From: Macrolepiota albuminosa | Taxonomy: Eukaryota; Basidiomycota; Agaricomycetes; Agaricales; Agaricaceae | Direction: 5' to 3' | DNA length: 64,000 nucleotides | Assembly (NCBI GenBank): GCA_027475525.1 | Contig: JAMWFC010000005.1 | Coordinates: forward strand, 2,058,019-2,122,018 | In this document: in pieces, positions 46,701 through 57,005 of the stretch | Numbering within the stretch: position 1 is the first letter of the stretch | Layout: each line of letters opens with the position of its first letter | Notes under the pieces: model-generated | Told to the model about the DNA's origin: nothing | Seen by the model: the letters and a program-made list of their open reading frames with translations, nothing else | Database searches by the model: none | Made by a program: the position numbers and the translations under genes

Positions 46701-46910
46701 ACTAAGCGCTAAGCGGCATGCCATTCAAAATTCTGATTTGGTTGCCTAACTCAGCTGCACGTGGTGCCACTAATACCATCAAACGACAGGTCATATTGTG
46801 CTTCAGTCAAACCTCAAACAGCACTTGCATGTTTACATGGTCGTTTGCGAATTCTCTGCTGATTTGATAACGATTTAAAATCACAAGTACTCTTCCGACT
46901 TCTTCCAAAG

Positions 46911-49521
46911 ATGCACTTTTTCTATTTTTTGGGCCATTTGCTCCTAGGTAAGCTTCTTATTCTTCCTGTGGTCCAATCTGGTGGAGTTTCGTGAGTTAAA
47001 CATCGTATGCTTCCCGTTCAGGGCCTTGGAGGTTGCAGACGCCTTTGACGGAGTATATTACGCCCAGGTATATTGCTTCTCGCCCCGATAGTGTTCGGTC
47101 AGAATGCTTAGGTTTGTGGTGCCTTTGAGCGCGCTGAGCTTGGCAAATTTAGCAAAAGGTTCGTGGAGGCATTGGTTTGCATTACCATCTCTCCGATCGT
47201 TACTTTTATACTAGGTGAACCCTACAATACGTTCGATGGCCCCGGCTTTCCTGCGTGCAACAGCGTCCTCAAGGTCTTTCGACCTTCAACGGTCGACGAG
47301 ATGCAAAGAATTGTGAAAGATGCAGTTAGACAGGGACGGTCAGTGAGAGCCAGTGGTGTACGTTTGCTGCGATGGTTACCTGCCACATATTGACCGTCAC
47401 CCCATCATTAGAATGGACATATGTGGTGTGAGTTTCCAATCCTGTCCAACAATTTTACGAGTCCGTACTAACGAAGATGTAGATGATACAATGTGCTCTG
47501 ACGATCCTAACACTATAATCATCAAGACGGATGCCGTCAATGGAATTTCCGACCTTGTTCTCCAAGATGGCGTGGGCAGTGTTGTTGTTGAGGCGGGTGT
47601 TACATTTCCCCAAGTGTATGCACGATTTTTAATGAACCATTGCGATACCCTGATATTCTCAGCGCTGATTGGCTCCACTCTCGAGGTGCCTCACTAGGTT
47701 ATACGCTCGGTAAGCCTTTCCTTCTTTTTGAAGCCCCTTGTGATTCATGGTCGACCAGTCAACTGGAACATTACTGTCGGTATGCGTTTTGCATGGCTTG
47801 TTTAGTCCGCGTGTCCTCATGGGTCAGCAAGCTGGCGCTATGGCAATGGGCGCTCATCGTTCCTCGCTACGAGAGGATTCGCAGGTTTCCAGCGCGGCTT
47901 TAGCATTTGACGTCATTAATGGAAATGGTATCAAACCTCTCGATTGTCGTCAGCCATAGCTGAAAAAAAGTCACAGGTGATCTCGTTCACTTGGAGAAGG
48001 ACCAAACCAACGACACGTGGCTATCAGCGACCACTTCATTGGGACTCCTTGGTGTAATTGCTAGAGTTAAACTTCAAGTCCTCGCCGATTTCAAAGTTTA
48101 TGCCGATCAAACCGTTCTTGATGAAGACCACGTTTTGAATGGAGACATCTACGCTCAAATATCACCATATGTGACTGCAAACTATTGGGTATGTGTATCA
48201 GTTGTGCACATGTTTTTCATCCTGATGAAACGTCCATGTCTAGTGGTGGCCAGGTATACAGTTCCCTTGCCGACCATACGGCACTCCATCTTATCACCTT
48301 TTTCTAGGTCAAAAGAAGTTCCACTTGAGGACTTATGGTGTAGCCCCTATCACACACCCAGGGAACGCGTTCCAGGTAGTCGTCTTTTAGTTTATAACTT
48401 GCTCAATGTACTCATGCACTTTGCTAGTCCACTTTTTCGGTGACGGGTACAGAAGCAACTTTGGCTCTCGATCTTTTGAACAGTGGACAGAATTCGAGTT
48501 TTCCTAACTTTGTGACTGAAAGGATTTTCTTCGACCTTTGGAGTCCACCAAACTTTCATGGTACGTTGTTCATGCGAAATTTGAGAGCTTTGCTTTACAG
48601 TTTCCGACACATTCAGACAAACATACTAACTTGCCGCTCCTATCATGGCCTGTGCATGGATATGCTTATGACGTACTCATCGGTGGCTTATACCCGGGCT
48701 CGAAGCCGGAATGGGATTATGGGCTCAGAGGGAAAACGCTTGAGTTTGCGGTTCCCGTCACTCAGGCTAATGCATTGCTGAAGCGCATTCGAGAACTTTT
48801 CGATCAAGCAGCAGCTGGTGGCAAGGCAGTGACCTCAACATACCGCAGGTGAGATCATGAGATACTGCACTTTCCTACGTTCCTGACACTCTTCTATCAG
48901 CGGAATCAATATCAAGGTTGGAACATGTCATCATTGCACTGGACGTTGACTTGAAATATAAGATTATGTAGTTTGGCAAACCATTTGATAGCTTTCTGGG
49001 ACAGACCACTGAAAGAGTGGGAAATAGGACTGCTGACTGGTCCAAAGTAGGTTATTGCCTTTGTCCTATGCATGCAATGCTTGATTCATAATTCTTTCAG
49101 GGAGCTATTATGTTTGATTTTCCATCCTTTTTACCGACTACAGGTGACCACCATCGCTACAATGAAGAGTGGTGTGCAAGGTTTTTCCTTCATTCAACAT
49201 TGCTCATTACTTAAGACGCAGGTATGCAACACTTGCAAAGACGTTGATCGATGAGGTCTGTGATGTGAGAAATTATTGGGTTACCGCATATTCCTGATAT
49301 CAGTTTGCAGTTTCCTGTCCGGCCCCATTGGACAAAGAACACCAGAGATATCTTCAGACAGGCAGTCAAGAACTTCGATCAAGATGTGCGTTTACACATA
49401 CTTCAGCGAAACCCTCTCATAATTCTTTCAGAGCCTACAAAGGTTTGCTAAAGTCCGGGAACAATTCGATCCTAGGAAGACATTTAAGAGTATTGTCGGA
49501 GAGATCATTGGCGTTGTATAG
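46911..49521 (+). CDS. FAD-linked oxidoreductase, D-arabinono-1,4-lactone oxidase-like
   Basis: I can thread 20 exons (46911-46947, 47022-47067, 47112-47158, 47215-47357, 47412-47427, 47483-47615, 47663-47709, 47759-47779, 47832-47927, 47977-48188, 48244-48253, 48308-48375, 48428-48560, 48601-48848, 48901-48916, 48972-49046, 49101-49171, 49222-49255, 49311-49385, 49432-49521), all GT-AG, about 538 aa. The N-terminal half is a VAO-type FAD-binding fold: VFRPSTVDEMQRIV, VRASG, RGASLGYTL, AMGAHRSSLRED, and a SLGLLGVIARVKL block. The C-terminus has the RPHWTKNT and FDPRKTFKSI blocks of aldonolactone oxidases. A hydrophobic start (MHFFYFLGHLLLG) may be a membrane or signal segment. The frame slips by one base at the 48560/48601 junction. 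First three exons are the least certain. The family oxidises aldonolactones (e.g. to erythroascorbate). Confidence 0.72.
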
Positions 49522-49680
49522 AGAACCCTTTATGGCATTAGCTCCCGTTGTAGAAACTGCAAATCCTCATCCCTGATCGCAAGATCTACATATTCAAATA
49601 TAATCGCTTTGCGCTTATGTGGTGATGCTTGTCAACGTACCTTTCGGCAAATATCATGTCGATCTCCAGTGTCATTTACC

Positions 49681-50372
49681 ATGATCAGATTTATTCTCGT
49701 CCAGGTGAACTTCAACGCGATGGAGTATTGTCGAGCAAAAGAGTCTTAGTGTCATTACAGAATCGTCAAGGCAAGACAAGGCTGTCTAAATGGTATGTGC
49801 CATACGATGACGATGAAAAAGTATAGTTTGAACCCATGTCTAGTTTCTTATGAAAGTCTATTGACTGCCCTACCAGGTTCGCCTTCGCGGTGAAGTACAT
49901 CGATTAGTGGCGCCACGAGATCAGAAATATCAATCAAACTTCGTAGAGGTACCCTTCTATCCAATCAAAGACTTAAGCGTCTGCACTAAACTTTTCTAGT
50001 TCCGTAACTACAAGATCGTATACCGGCGTTACGCAGGACTCTTCTTCTGCCTCTGTGTTGATGCTAATGACAATGAGCTTGCATATCTTGAAGCTATTCA
50101 CCTTTTCGTTGAGATCTTGGGTACGTTCAAACTGCTGGATTACGTCATTTACCCCGTTGACCCTCGTAGATTCGTTCTTCGACAATGTGTGCGAGCTTGA
50201 CTTGGTGTTCAACTTTTACAAAGTGTGCACAATAAACTGTGCACTGTCTTTCCTTCTCAATTCTTTTTAGGTGTATGCCATCCTCGATGAGATTTTCCTT
50301 GCCGGGGAGATTGAAGAGACGAGTAAAGAAGTTGTGTTGTCACGGCTGGAAGAGCTTGAAAAACTTGAGTAA
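49681..50372 (+). CDS. APS2: AP-2 complex subunit sigma (clathrin adaptor small chain)
   Basis: Six exons (49681-49704, 49761-49820, 49877-49948, 50000-50120, 50170-50222, 50271-50372) give 143 aa, the usual length. The sequence is the textbook small chain: [59 protein letters not shown] and [18 protein letters not shown]. The product is a subunit of the AP-2 heterotetramer that links clathrin to plasma-membrane cargo carrying dileucine signals. All splice sites are GT-AG and phases agree, so the gene appears intact. It starts only 160 bp after the oxidoreductase stop. Sigma rather than AP-1 sigma is chosen because of the [19 protein letters not shown] block. Confidence 0.93.
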
Positions 50373-51882
50373 ACATGTAAGTCAGTATCAAGCCATCTAG
50401 CGCTCCGGTCTTATTGCTTATGTCTTAGTTTTCTGATATGATAGTTATACTGCCCATATATGATACCCTTTTCCCACCATTTTCGCTGACATATTTAGTT
50501 CCGTCTCGATTGGCAAGGTCACATTCACTGCTAAGCTTCCGACCGTTTTTAAATCACTTAACTAACACGATAGAGAATTCAATCGTCCCGGACATTTTCC
50601 CATATAAGTCTGACCATTCCGTTCTTTTTTGACCGTCTCTTCTGTTAACATTCAAGTTGCCATTGATGTAAGATTCATTGCTTCTGGATTCTGTCCTCGA
50701 GCGCTGCTGCTTCCACGGTATATATGTGTCTTTCTCACCTTGAAGATGTTTATTTGTTGAGCTTACTGTACAAGCTTGGTCAGAACCTTATTCCGCAATT
50801 CCTCAGTACACCTACGGCACAATCCCGATCTTTAGCTCCTTCAAGGCTGATAAATACACACAGATGTGACTATCATCGACCCAAGCCGCTTGCTTTTGCT
50901 GACTCTTTCGGTGGGAGTTTGAAGAAGCAATGGTTGGATGATAGCAAATTTACGACCTGAGAAGCGATTCTGCAGAATAACTCTTGGGTGGCATTGGTCT
51001 TTGTCAGTCTCAAGATATATCCTCTGTCCCTGTGAGTTATTCACCGCAAACGACTCAATATTAAAATAACTTACGTACACGCCGGCTGGATCATGTTGAA
51101 GATAAACTTTAATCGTGTTCCCTACTACTCTAAGCAGGTCCTTACCCAAACGGGCCGGATTTTCACGTCATTCATTGACTTCCTTGACAATCATATTTCT
51201 TCAGTTTCTCCGCTTACGTTCTCCACTTACGGGAGCGCACGTGCTAGGCCTTCGGAAAAGGTGACGAGAAGTTCTCGAGATTTTTATCTTGTACATGTAT
51301 TGACGACGACAGTCACCAATAAACTCTCGCACAATAAAGTTTTAAACTCCCGGAACCACACGATAACCACATGGCTACCACGTGGATATCTAAGTTGGTA
51401 AAAAAGAACCGCTGCTTCAGGAATGTGTTACTAAGAAAGTTTAAAAGGGAGAGCTCGACGGGGAAGCTAAGCGGAAGACCTGCGAAATGGAGACTGCTTT
51501 AGACATTTCACTGACTAACCACGGTCAGATCGGATTCCTCTGTTCCGAAAAGTCTCCGTATGGTTTCCACGATTCTGATGCCCCCATTTAAATAGACATC
51601 GTAGTCTATTTCACCTTGACAATTTTGAACGCCGTTATTTTCTCTCTCTCGTCATCGACTTCCTTTTTTCCTGATTTTTTACAATCAAATTTTACCCCGT
51701 GAGTAGTGGTTGGTTCCTTGTGGTGGGAGATTTCTTGATCCATTTCTACCTAGCCGGTCAAAGCTTTAGCATTCGCTTCTTACGAATCTCTCAGTAGTCC
51801 TCAAGCGACAGCCTGTGAGTCTTCCTAAATTTCTTGGCCCGGTATACTTCACTCTTCAAGGTCAGGTTATGCGTCCGAGTAT
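50373..51882. other. No gene recognised
   Basis: Open frames here are at most about 100 codons on either strand and none matches a family I know. Presumably contains the AP-2 sigma 3' end and the promoter of the F-box-like gene; pyrimidine-rich stretches occur at 51640-51690. Confidence 0.45.
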
Positions 51883-53104
51883 ATGGAATTGACATTGGAG
51901 GCTTATCGCAACATTGTCAATTACCTTGAAAGCCGCCGAGACATAGCAACTCTCTGCAGGGTCTCAAAAGGCTTCCAATATGTCTGCGAACGTGCACTGT
52001 ACAACACCCTCTATTTGCGTGAGATTGATGACACGATTACTATCTGCAACACCCTCGCTAAACAACCTCGGCTTTCTATTCTCGTCGATGCTCTTACAAT
52101 CAGTATATCGGATGACTACAGCAATAGCGACGATGACACTGAAAATGGAATTCGGGACGATAACGATAGTCGAATGATACCCTTGCCTGATGCTTATTGG
52201 CCCACGATCTCGAGTGCGCTGCAAAAGGCAAAAAGGCTACGTTACCTGAATATCCATATAGATTATAATACAGATAAAGCCGTTGCATGGATCCTTGACG
52301 ATTGTACTTTTCGGCTTCGACGATTTCATTGCGACCTAGATTGGGACTTCCACCTCGTCAAATTTCTCAATACCCAGGTTGACCTCAACGACCTCTACAT
52401 ACTGGATTATAATGAAACCGGCTCCGTCACAATTAAAAATAAAGAATCCTCTCCCTCCCCTTTCCTCAACACTAACTCTCTTCCTAATCTGGCGACCCTC
52501 GAGTGCACATTCTCGGAAGCTGCGATAGCTATAGTCCCGGGACGGCCTATTACCCACCTTAAGGCTTGCTTCTCGCGCTCCGATCTCTTCAAGAAGCGAG
52601 AAGAAATGACTCTCCTCTTTTCAAAGATAAAGCTCTCTACTCGGCACCTCCGTTCCCTTGATATCGGGGATTCCGCATATAGCGAGGCGTTCTCCATGGA
52701 AGTTCTTTCCTGCGTTGTCCGCTTTCAACCTACCATCAGCGATCTGCGCTACATTGGCACACTCGTTTTGCCAATCATGGGAAAAGAGGTACGCAACTTG
52801 CGTTCATTATGATCACTTTATTTCTGATTCTGTGCAATCTCTTATTTAGCGCCTGCAATTTTATAGCCTCTTGATGCGATTGCCTCACGTGCAATGCGTT
52901 GAAGTTGAGATATCCGAGTGGGTGCCTGCGCCTGCTTCGCCTCCTGCATTTCGTGCCTTGGCTAGTGAGATGCGCTTGTACACCCCGACTATCACGCGAG
53001 TAGTTTTTGTGAACGATTTTGATCGGACGGTGGTCAATGCCGTTAACGGTGTTTATCGTGTTGAGACAGACATGAACACGGATCTGCTTTGGAGAGAAGT
53101 ATAA
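51883..53104 (+). CDS. F-box-like protein
   Basis: Two exons (51883-52788 and 52850-53104, a 61-nt intron) encode 386 aa. The N-terminus (MELTLEAYRNIVNYLESRRDI, then TLCRVSKGFQYVCERALY) is the F-box-like pattern common in Agaricomycete genomes, where a helix with Tyr-RxIV-xYL replaces the usual LPxEI. The rest contains irregular leucine-rich stretches (LRYLNIHID, LRSLDIGDS, LATLECTF) compatible with a degenerate LRR. Probable SCF adaptor, target unknown. The start is the first ATG after an upstream pyrimidine-rich leader. Frame and splice sites are intact. Confidence 0.7.
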
Positions 53105-53948
53105 TGAGTTACCTCCATAACATTTCGTCCCTCGTTTTATCCCTCTATGCATTCTTTTGCACTACCTTATTGTATGTGGTCGCGCCTCCCGTGGATTCCT
53201 TTTGCACTGAATCGACTGTTTTGTAGCCCTGTATCATTCGCAACATTTGCGCTCTCTTACTTCGCTATTTCATGGCGTGCAAATTTCCGTTATTGCAACT
53301 CTATTGTTATGGATAGTCTCAGGTCCAATGCATCATATAATTCTGATACCTCCATCATGTGAAAGTACCCCCATAGACTAGCAAGGCGCCACAGAACCCA
53401 CGCCAAGTATCGATCAATCGCTGAATTCAAGTTAGCTGAGGCTACGTGCTGTGCCGGCTAGCCTAGCGTGAGATGAGTGGCTTTAGAAGGACTGTTTCCA
53501 ACTTCCCTTTTGAGACATATCAGTATAGCGGCAGTGCGCGGGATGCTACTCCTCGCATTCAGCTCATAAATTTATTCGCTCGTAACCCACACTCCCATCT
53601 ATGTAAGTACTTTACCACTCGAACAATCCGAACGACGCTGAGCACGCTTTACACGGAGAGCAAACAATGCCCACCCACCCTCCGCCGCTCCCACCGCAGC
53701 TGCTTCTGCGCACGGGGACACTCATCCAAATTGTATTCCCGTACTAGTTTAATATCTCACGTCCATGCCGCCTTGAGGTGACGTCATCACTTCTTGCAAT
53801 CACATGTCATTTACTGTGGAAGGGACGTCATTACATGAAAATGCGTCATAGATATCTGCGCGAGTATATAAGACATTCCCCAGGTAAACTACTCTTTACT
53901 TCGAACCAATACCCCCAGATACCATCACTGCAATAATTGTACTTCACA
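53105..53948. other. Intergenic, promoter of the CsbD-like gene
   Basis: No convincing coding frame. A TATATAA box lies at 53865-53871, 78 bp before the start codon of the next gene, and ATGCGTCATAG and TGACGTCAT-like CRE/ATF sites occur at about 53779-53850. Confidence 0.5.
53865..53871 (+). promoter_or_regulatory. TATA box of CsbD/Hmp1-like gene
   Basis: TATATAA 78 bp upstream of the ATG. The leader between is short and CA-rich, as in highly expressed fungal genes. Two GACGTCAT motifs lie just upstream (about 53780 and 53825), the core of stress-related bZIP sites. Confidence 0.6.
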
Positions 53949-54411
53949 ATGTCTTCCAACGGATCTCCCAAGTTCGTCTTCGATTCTTTTCTGGTACTTA
54001 ACGACTCAAGATTTGCCCACAGTAAAACCACCGGACAGCTCCATTCGGTCAAAGGAACAGCTGTAGAGACTGTGAGTGAACCAGCGAAACTTCTTTTCTT
54101 GCATCACTTATGTCTCTTCAGATCGGTAACCTCACGGGATCGACTTCGTGGAAGCAGTCCGGAAAGGAGGAACACGCCAAAGGCGAAGCAGAGTACAAAG
54201 CGGCTCAGGCCAAAGGCTACGCTGAAGGTACCGTCGATCGCGTTGGTGGATATAAGGATTCTATTGTTGGCGCCGTTAGTGGCGACAAAGCCCAGCAGAC
54301 TGCTGGTGAGAACCCTCAGTCCGCTGCTTGAATACAGTCTAATTTCTATTCATAGGAAACCTTCAACAGGAAAAGGGCAAGGCAGAGCAGAAAGCCAACA
54401 CGGCCGCTTGA
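53949..54411 (+). CDS. CsbD/Hmp1-like stress and cruciform-DNA-binding protein
   Basis: Four exons (53949-53971, 54023-54071, 54122-54305, 54356-54411) with introns of about 50 nt give a 103-aa protein. Key blocks are NKTTGQLHSVKGTAVETIG, LTGSTSWKQSGKEEHAKGEA and a GDKAQQTAGNLQQEKGKAEQ tail. These match the CsbD-like family and the basidiomycete mismatched-base-pair and cruciform-DNA-recognition protein Hmp1 of Ustilago. The protein is small, hydrophilic and Gln/Lys-rich, as in late-embryogenesis-like stress proteins. Likely abundant under stress, in nucleus or cytoplasm. The start is set by the N-terminal MSSN common in this family. Reading frame intact. Confidence 0.88.
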
Positions 54412-55022
54412 GTAGTTTGATGCATTCCGTCAGTATAGACATGTCAATCATTCGTTTGGGACATTAGTATTATCGTGTAATCAATTGTAAATAAAGGTTG
54501 TTACAATTCTGTGTTCATTAGTTTTGGTTTGAGCGTTTATGGAGGCGAAGATTGGGGTGTGATCGTTGACCGGTGACCCATAAGAACTCGGAACGCGGAG
54601 TCAAAGCGTTGATGTAGAAAAATGATACTCGAGATTGCGACACTCATACTTTCCGTCGAATCTCAGATAAAAAGTAGTTGTCAGAAATTAAACCGTCTGG
54701 ATATATGAACAACTAAGTAAACGGGGTACGCAATACAGCAAGACCAGTGAGCTTGATCCGGAACTATCATATAGATACACATCAAGGTGCCAAGGCTAGA
54801 GGTAGTGCGATAACACCAGCGAGGGAGGTAGTTAACGCTCACTATTAAGGGTGGGAGAAGTCGATGATCAAACCGGTCACTGGAGAACGTGGCAGCGGTG
54901 CGGTGTCGCAAGTTGCCAGCGAAGTGTTAGTGAAGACACACATGTGGGTCAATATCGTGTCTAAAATGTCAGCAAGTCAACAAAAAACTGTTGTCACTAT
55001 TTTGAGCATTTTCATGTACGAG
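54412..55022. other. No gene recognised
   Basis: 3' flank of the CsbD-like gene; an AATAAA-type signal (GTAAATAAAGG) sits at about 54487. No other feature seen. Confidence 0.5.
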
Positions 55023-55027
55023 CAAAG

Positions 55028-55368
55028 TGTTAGAACTCCAGACTGGTATTCTCTAGTTGGACCTAAGAATAATTGTAAGTGTTATTCCTCAGTCCGGTAT
55101 AAATGACTGTATTGGTTTGTACCTAAGAATAATTGTAAGTGTTATTCTACGGTACAGTTAGTTATTTGTATGTTAATAAGAGATATAAACGACGCACCCT
55201 CAGTCCGGTATAAATGACTGAGGGTTCTGTCTGTAGTAAGTCTAATATATATACGTATCTGCAGACAATGGAGGCCACACTGTGATAGTGGCCGTTATAA
55301 AGAAGATAATGGAAAGTGGCCCTGACCGGCGAATTGGAGTGACTGTGTGATATGTGAAATATCCAACA
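55028..55368. repeat. Solo LTR (341 bp, Copia-like ends)
   Basis: Starts TGTTAGAACTCC, ends ATATCCAACA, and is flanked by a perfect 5-bp duplication CAAAG (55023-55027 and 55369-55373). It contains a GGTATAAATGACTGAGGG promoter-like block near 55207 and a partial internal duplication with 60-bp spacing (a 28-base block at about 55061 and 55121). Confidence 0.78.
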
Positions 55369-55373
55369 CAAAG

Positions 55374-57005
55374 CAATAAAAGCGGTATAGAGATATGCTA
55401 GACAGAGAGAGAATTACTCATATCAGCAAAGATCTACAACAAGTCGGAGAAGTAGAGACCAGAAAAGAAGAATGCGACGTCGTGAAGGGCGAGAAGTTAG
55501 AGGATGGTAAAATTGCAAAAGTTTGCGCTACTTTCTGGTTTTAACTTCAACAGGCGTGCTAACGAAATCTCTGTCCACCTCACAACGTCTGACTGCGCCA
55601 CCCTCCCCCACTCTAACCTTTTGATGGGAAGTGACAGTGGAATGAATTGGCGGACCGCAGTAAATGGAGACATCACTTACAAAGAGGGATTCCTTGACTA
55701 GACTTGACTATGCCATCCATGCTGAAAGAGAAAGGCACGACCGAAAACAAAAAAATAACGACTGCCGTCCAATACGAACGTAAGGTAGCTCTCGACTTGC
55801 TCTTGAGTTGGTTCCAAGGTTCCAGCTTGGAGGGACCAAGAAATAAGCAGATCGTCGCGATTTCGAGACAAGACTGAGCGACGACGCAAATTTCAAAAAA
55901 AAAAATTGATTTCCTTTGACCAGACCCCACAAGGACGACAAAGGACAAAGCATTAATCCTAAGCGCGAAACTTGCCAGCGAAGCAATCGTGACGAGGACC
56001 AGTACACAGTCATTCCTCGTGAGCTATCACAGAAAGAAAGAAATCATTGCTGCCCAGTAAAGAATGAATCATACAGAAATGTACATAGAGCATTGGACGC
56101 ACAAGTATCAGGATATCGACTAACCAAAGATGTAGAATCATGTAGACTTATCAGATGGTTACTGGTGATGGCGATTGAACAACAATCATTCTTTACTTGC
56201 TTTACTTGAGGCCTGTTGTCCGATTCCCGTAACGCCCGGATTATGACACAGACCGAATCCTTGGGTGTTGTTGCAGGATTCAGATGGATAGAAGTAGTAT
56301 TTCTTGAACTCCAGCGACATCGTGAGCAGAGACGATGAAAGGTCAGGCTCGGGAGTATTTCCAGATTTCAGGAGATCATCGTGAGGCTTTAGAACCATCC
56401 GACAAGTGCGGATTGGAAACACTGCCGAAGCCAGAGACAGTAGATGGACGATAGAGACACAACTTGAAAAACGCTGGAATAGTAGGGTATGGTTCAGCGC
56501 AAGCATGATTAGGTCAAAGAATTGGAGTCTCAACGTTCAACACTTCAACTTTCAAGAAGCCTCGGTCTAGTGATAGATTGATCTACGGATCAAATTCAAG
56601 GCGCCTTGACATAACAAAGCACGGAAGAAGATGAAGAAGCGTCAATGTAGAATTGCACACCACTGTAGAGATACTTATGTCAACTTGCGCTCACTACCAA
56701 CTCGCCATGGTTGAGAATCGCGACAAGCATTTTTTTTTTCAGATAGAAGTTCACATTTGTGCCTACCCCCGCGCCGCGAGGAGCAAACGTTTATTCAAAT
56801 GACATTGCAGTTTAGGAGGGCACTCGACTAAGTTCGCTGGGACCATGACAAGTGTGAGCTCGCCAAGGTTACCACGCGGTACAAATCTATAGAGACTTGA
56901 AGGACTTTAAATACGGTCGAAATGACTGTGGTGACTGAACAGCGATGATTGAAAGAAGATAGTTTGTAGAAAGAGTGTCGATTAGCAGCCCAAGGGAAGT
57001 TCACT
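55374..57005. other. No gene recognised
   Basis: Several open stretches below 120 codons on both strands, without family resemblance or coherent splice structure. Homopolymers at about 55895 and 56730. Probably intergenic DNA or old debris. Confidence 0.45.

Larger units (their letters stand above)
42070..46905. repeat. Tandem segmental duplication containing the F-box genes
   Basis: A spacer block starting TTTGATAACGATTTAAAATC appears before paralog A (about 42074), before paralog B (about 44349) and a third time at about 46863, just upstream of the oxidoreductase. The far-side block CCATCAAACGACAGGTCATA follows both genes (about 43982 and 46778). Recombination between such spacers explains the duplication. 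Confidence 0.75.

Noticed and set aside
50841..51149. 102-codon minus-strand frame
   Set aside because: No recognisable domain, no splice partners, and it overlaps an equally unconvincing plus-strand frame.
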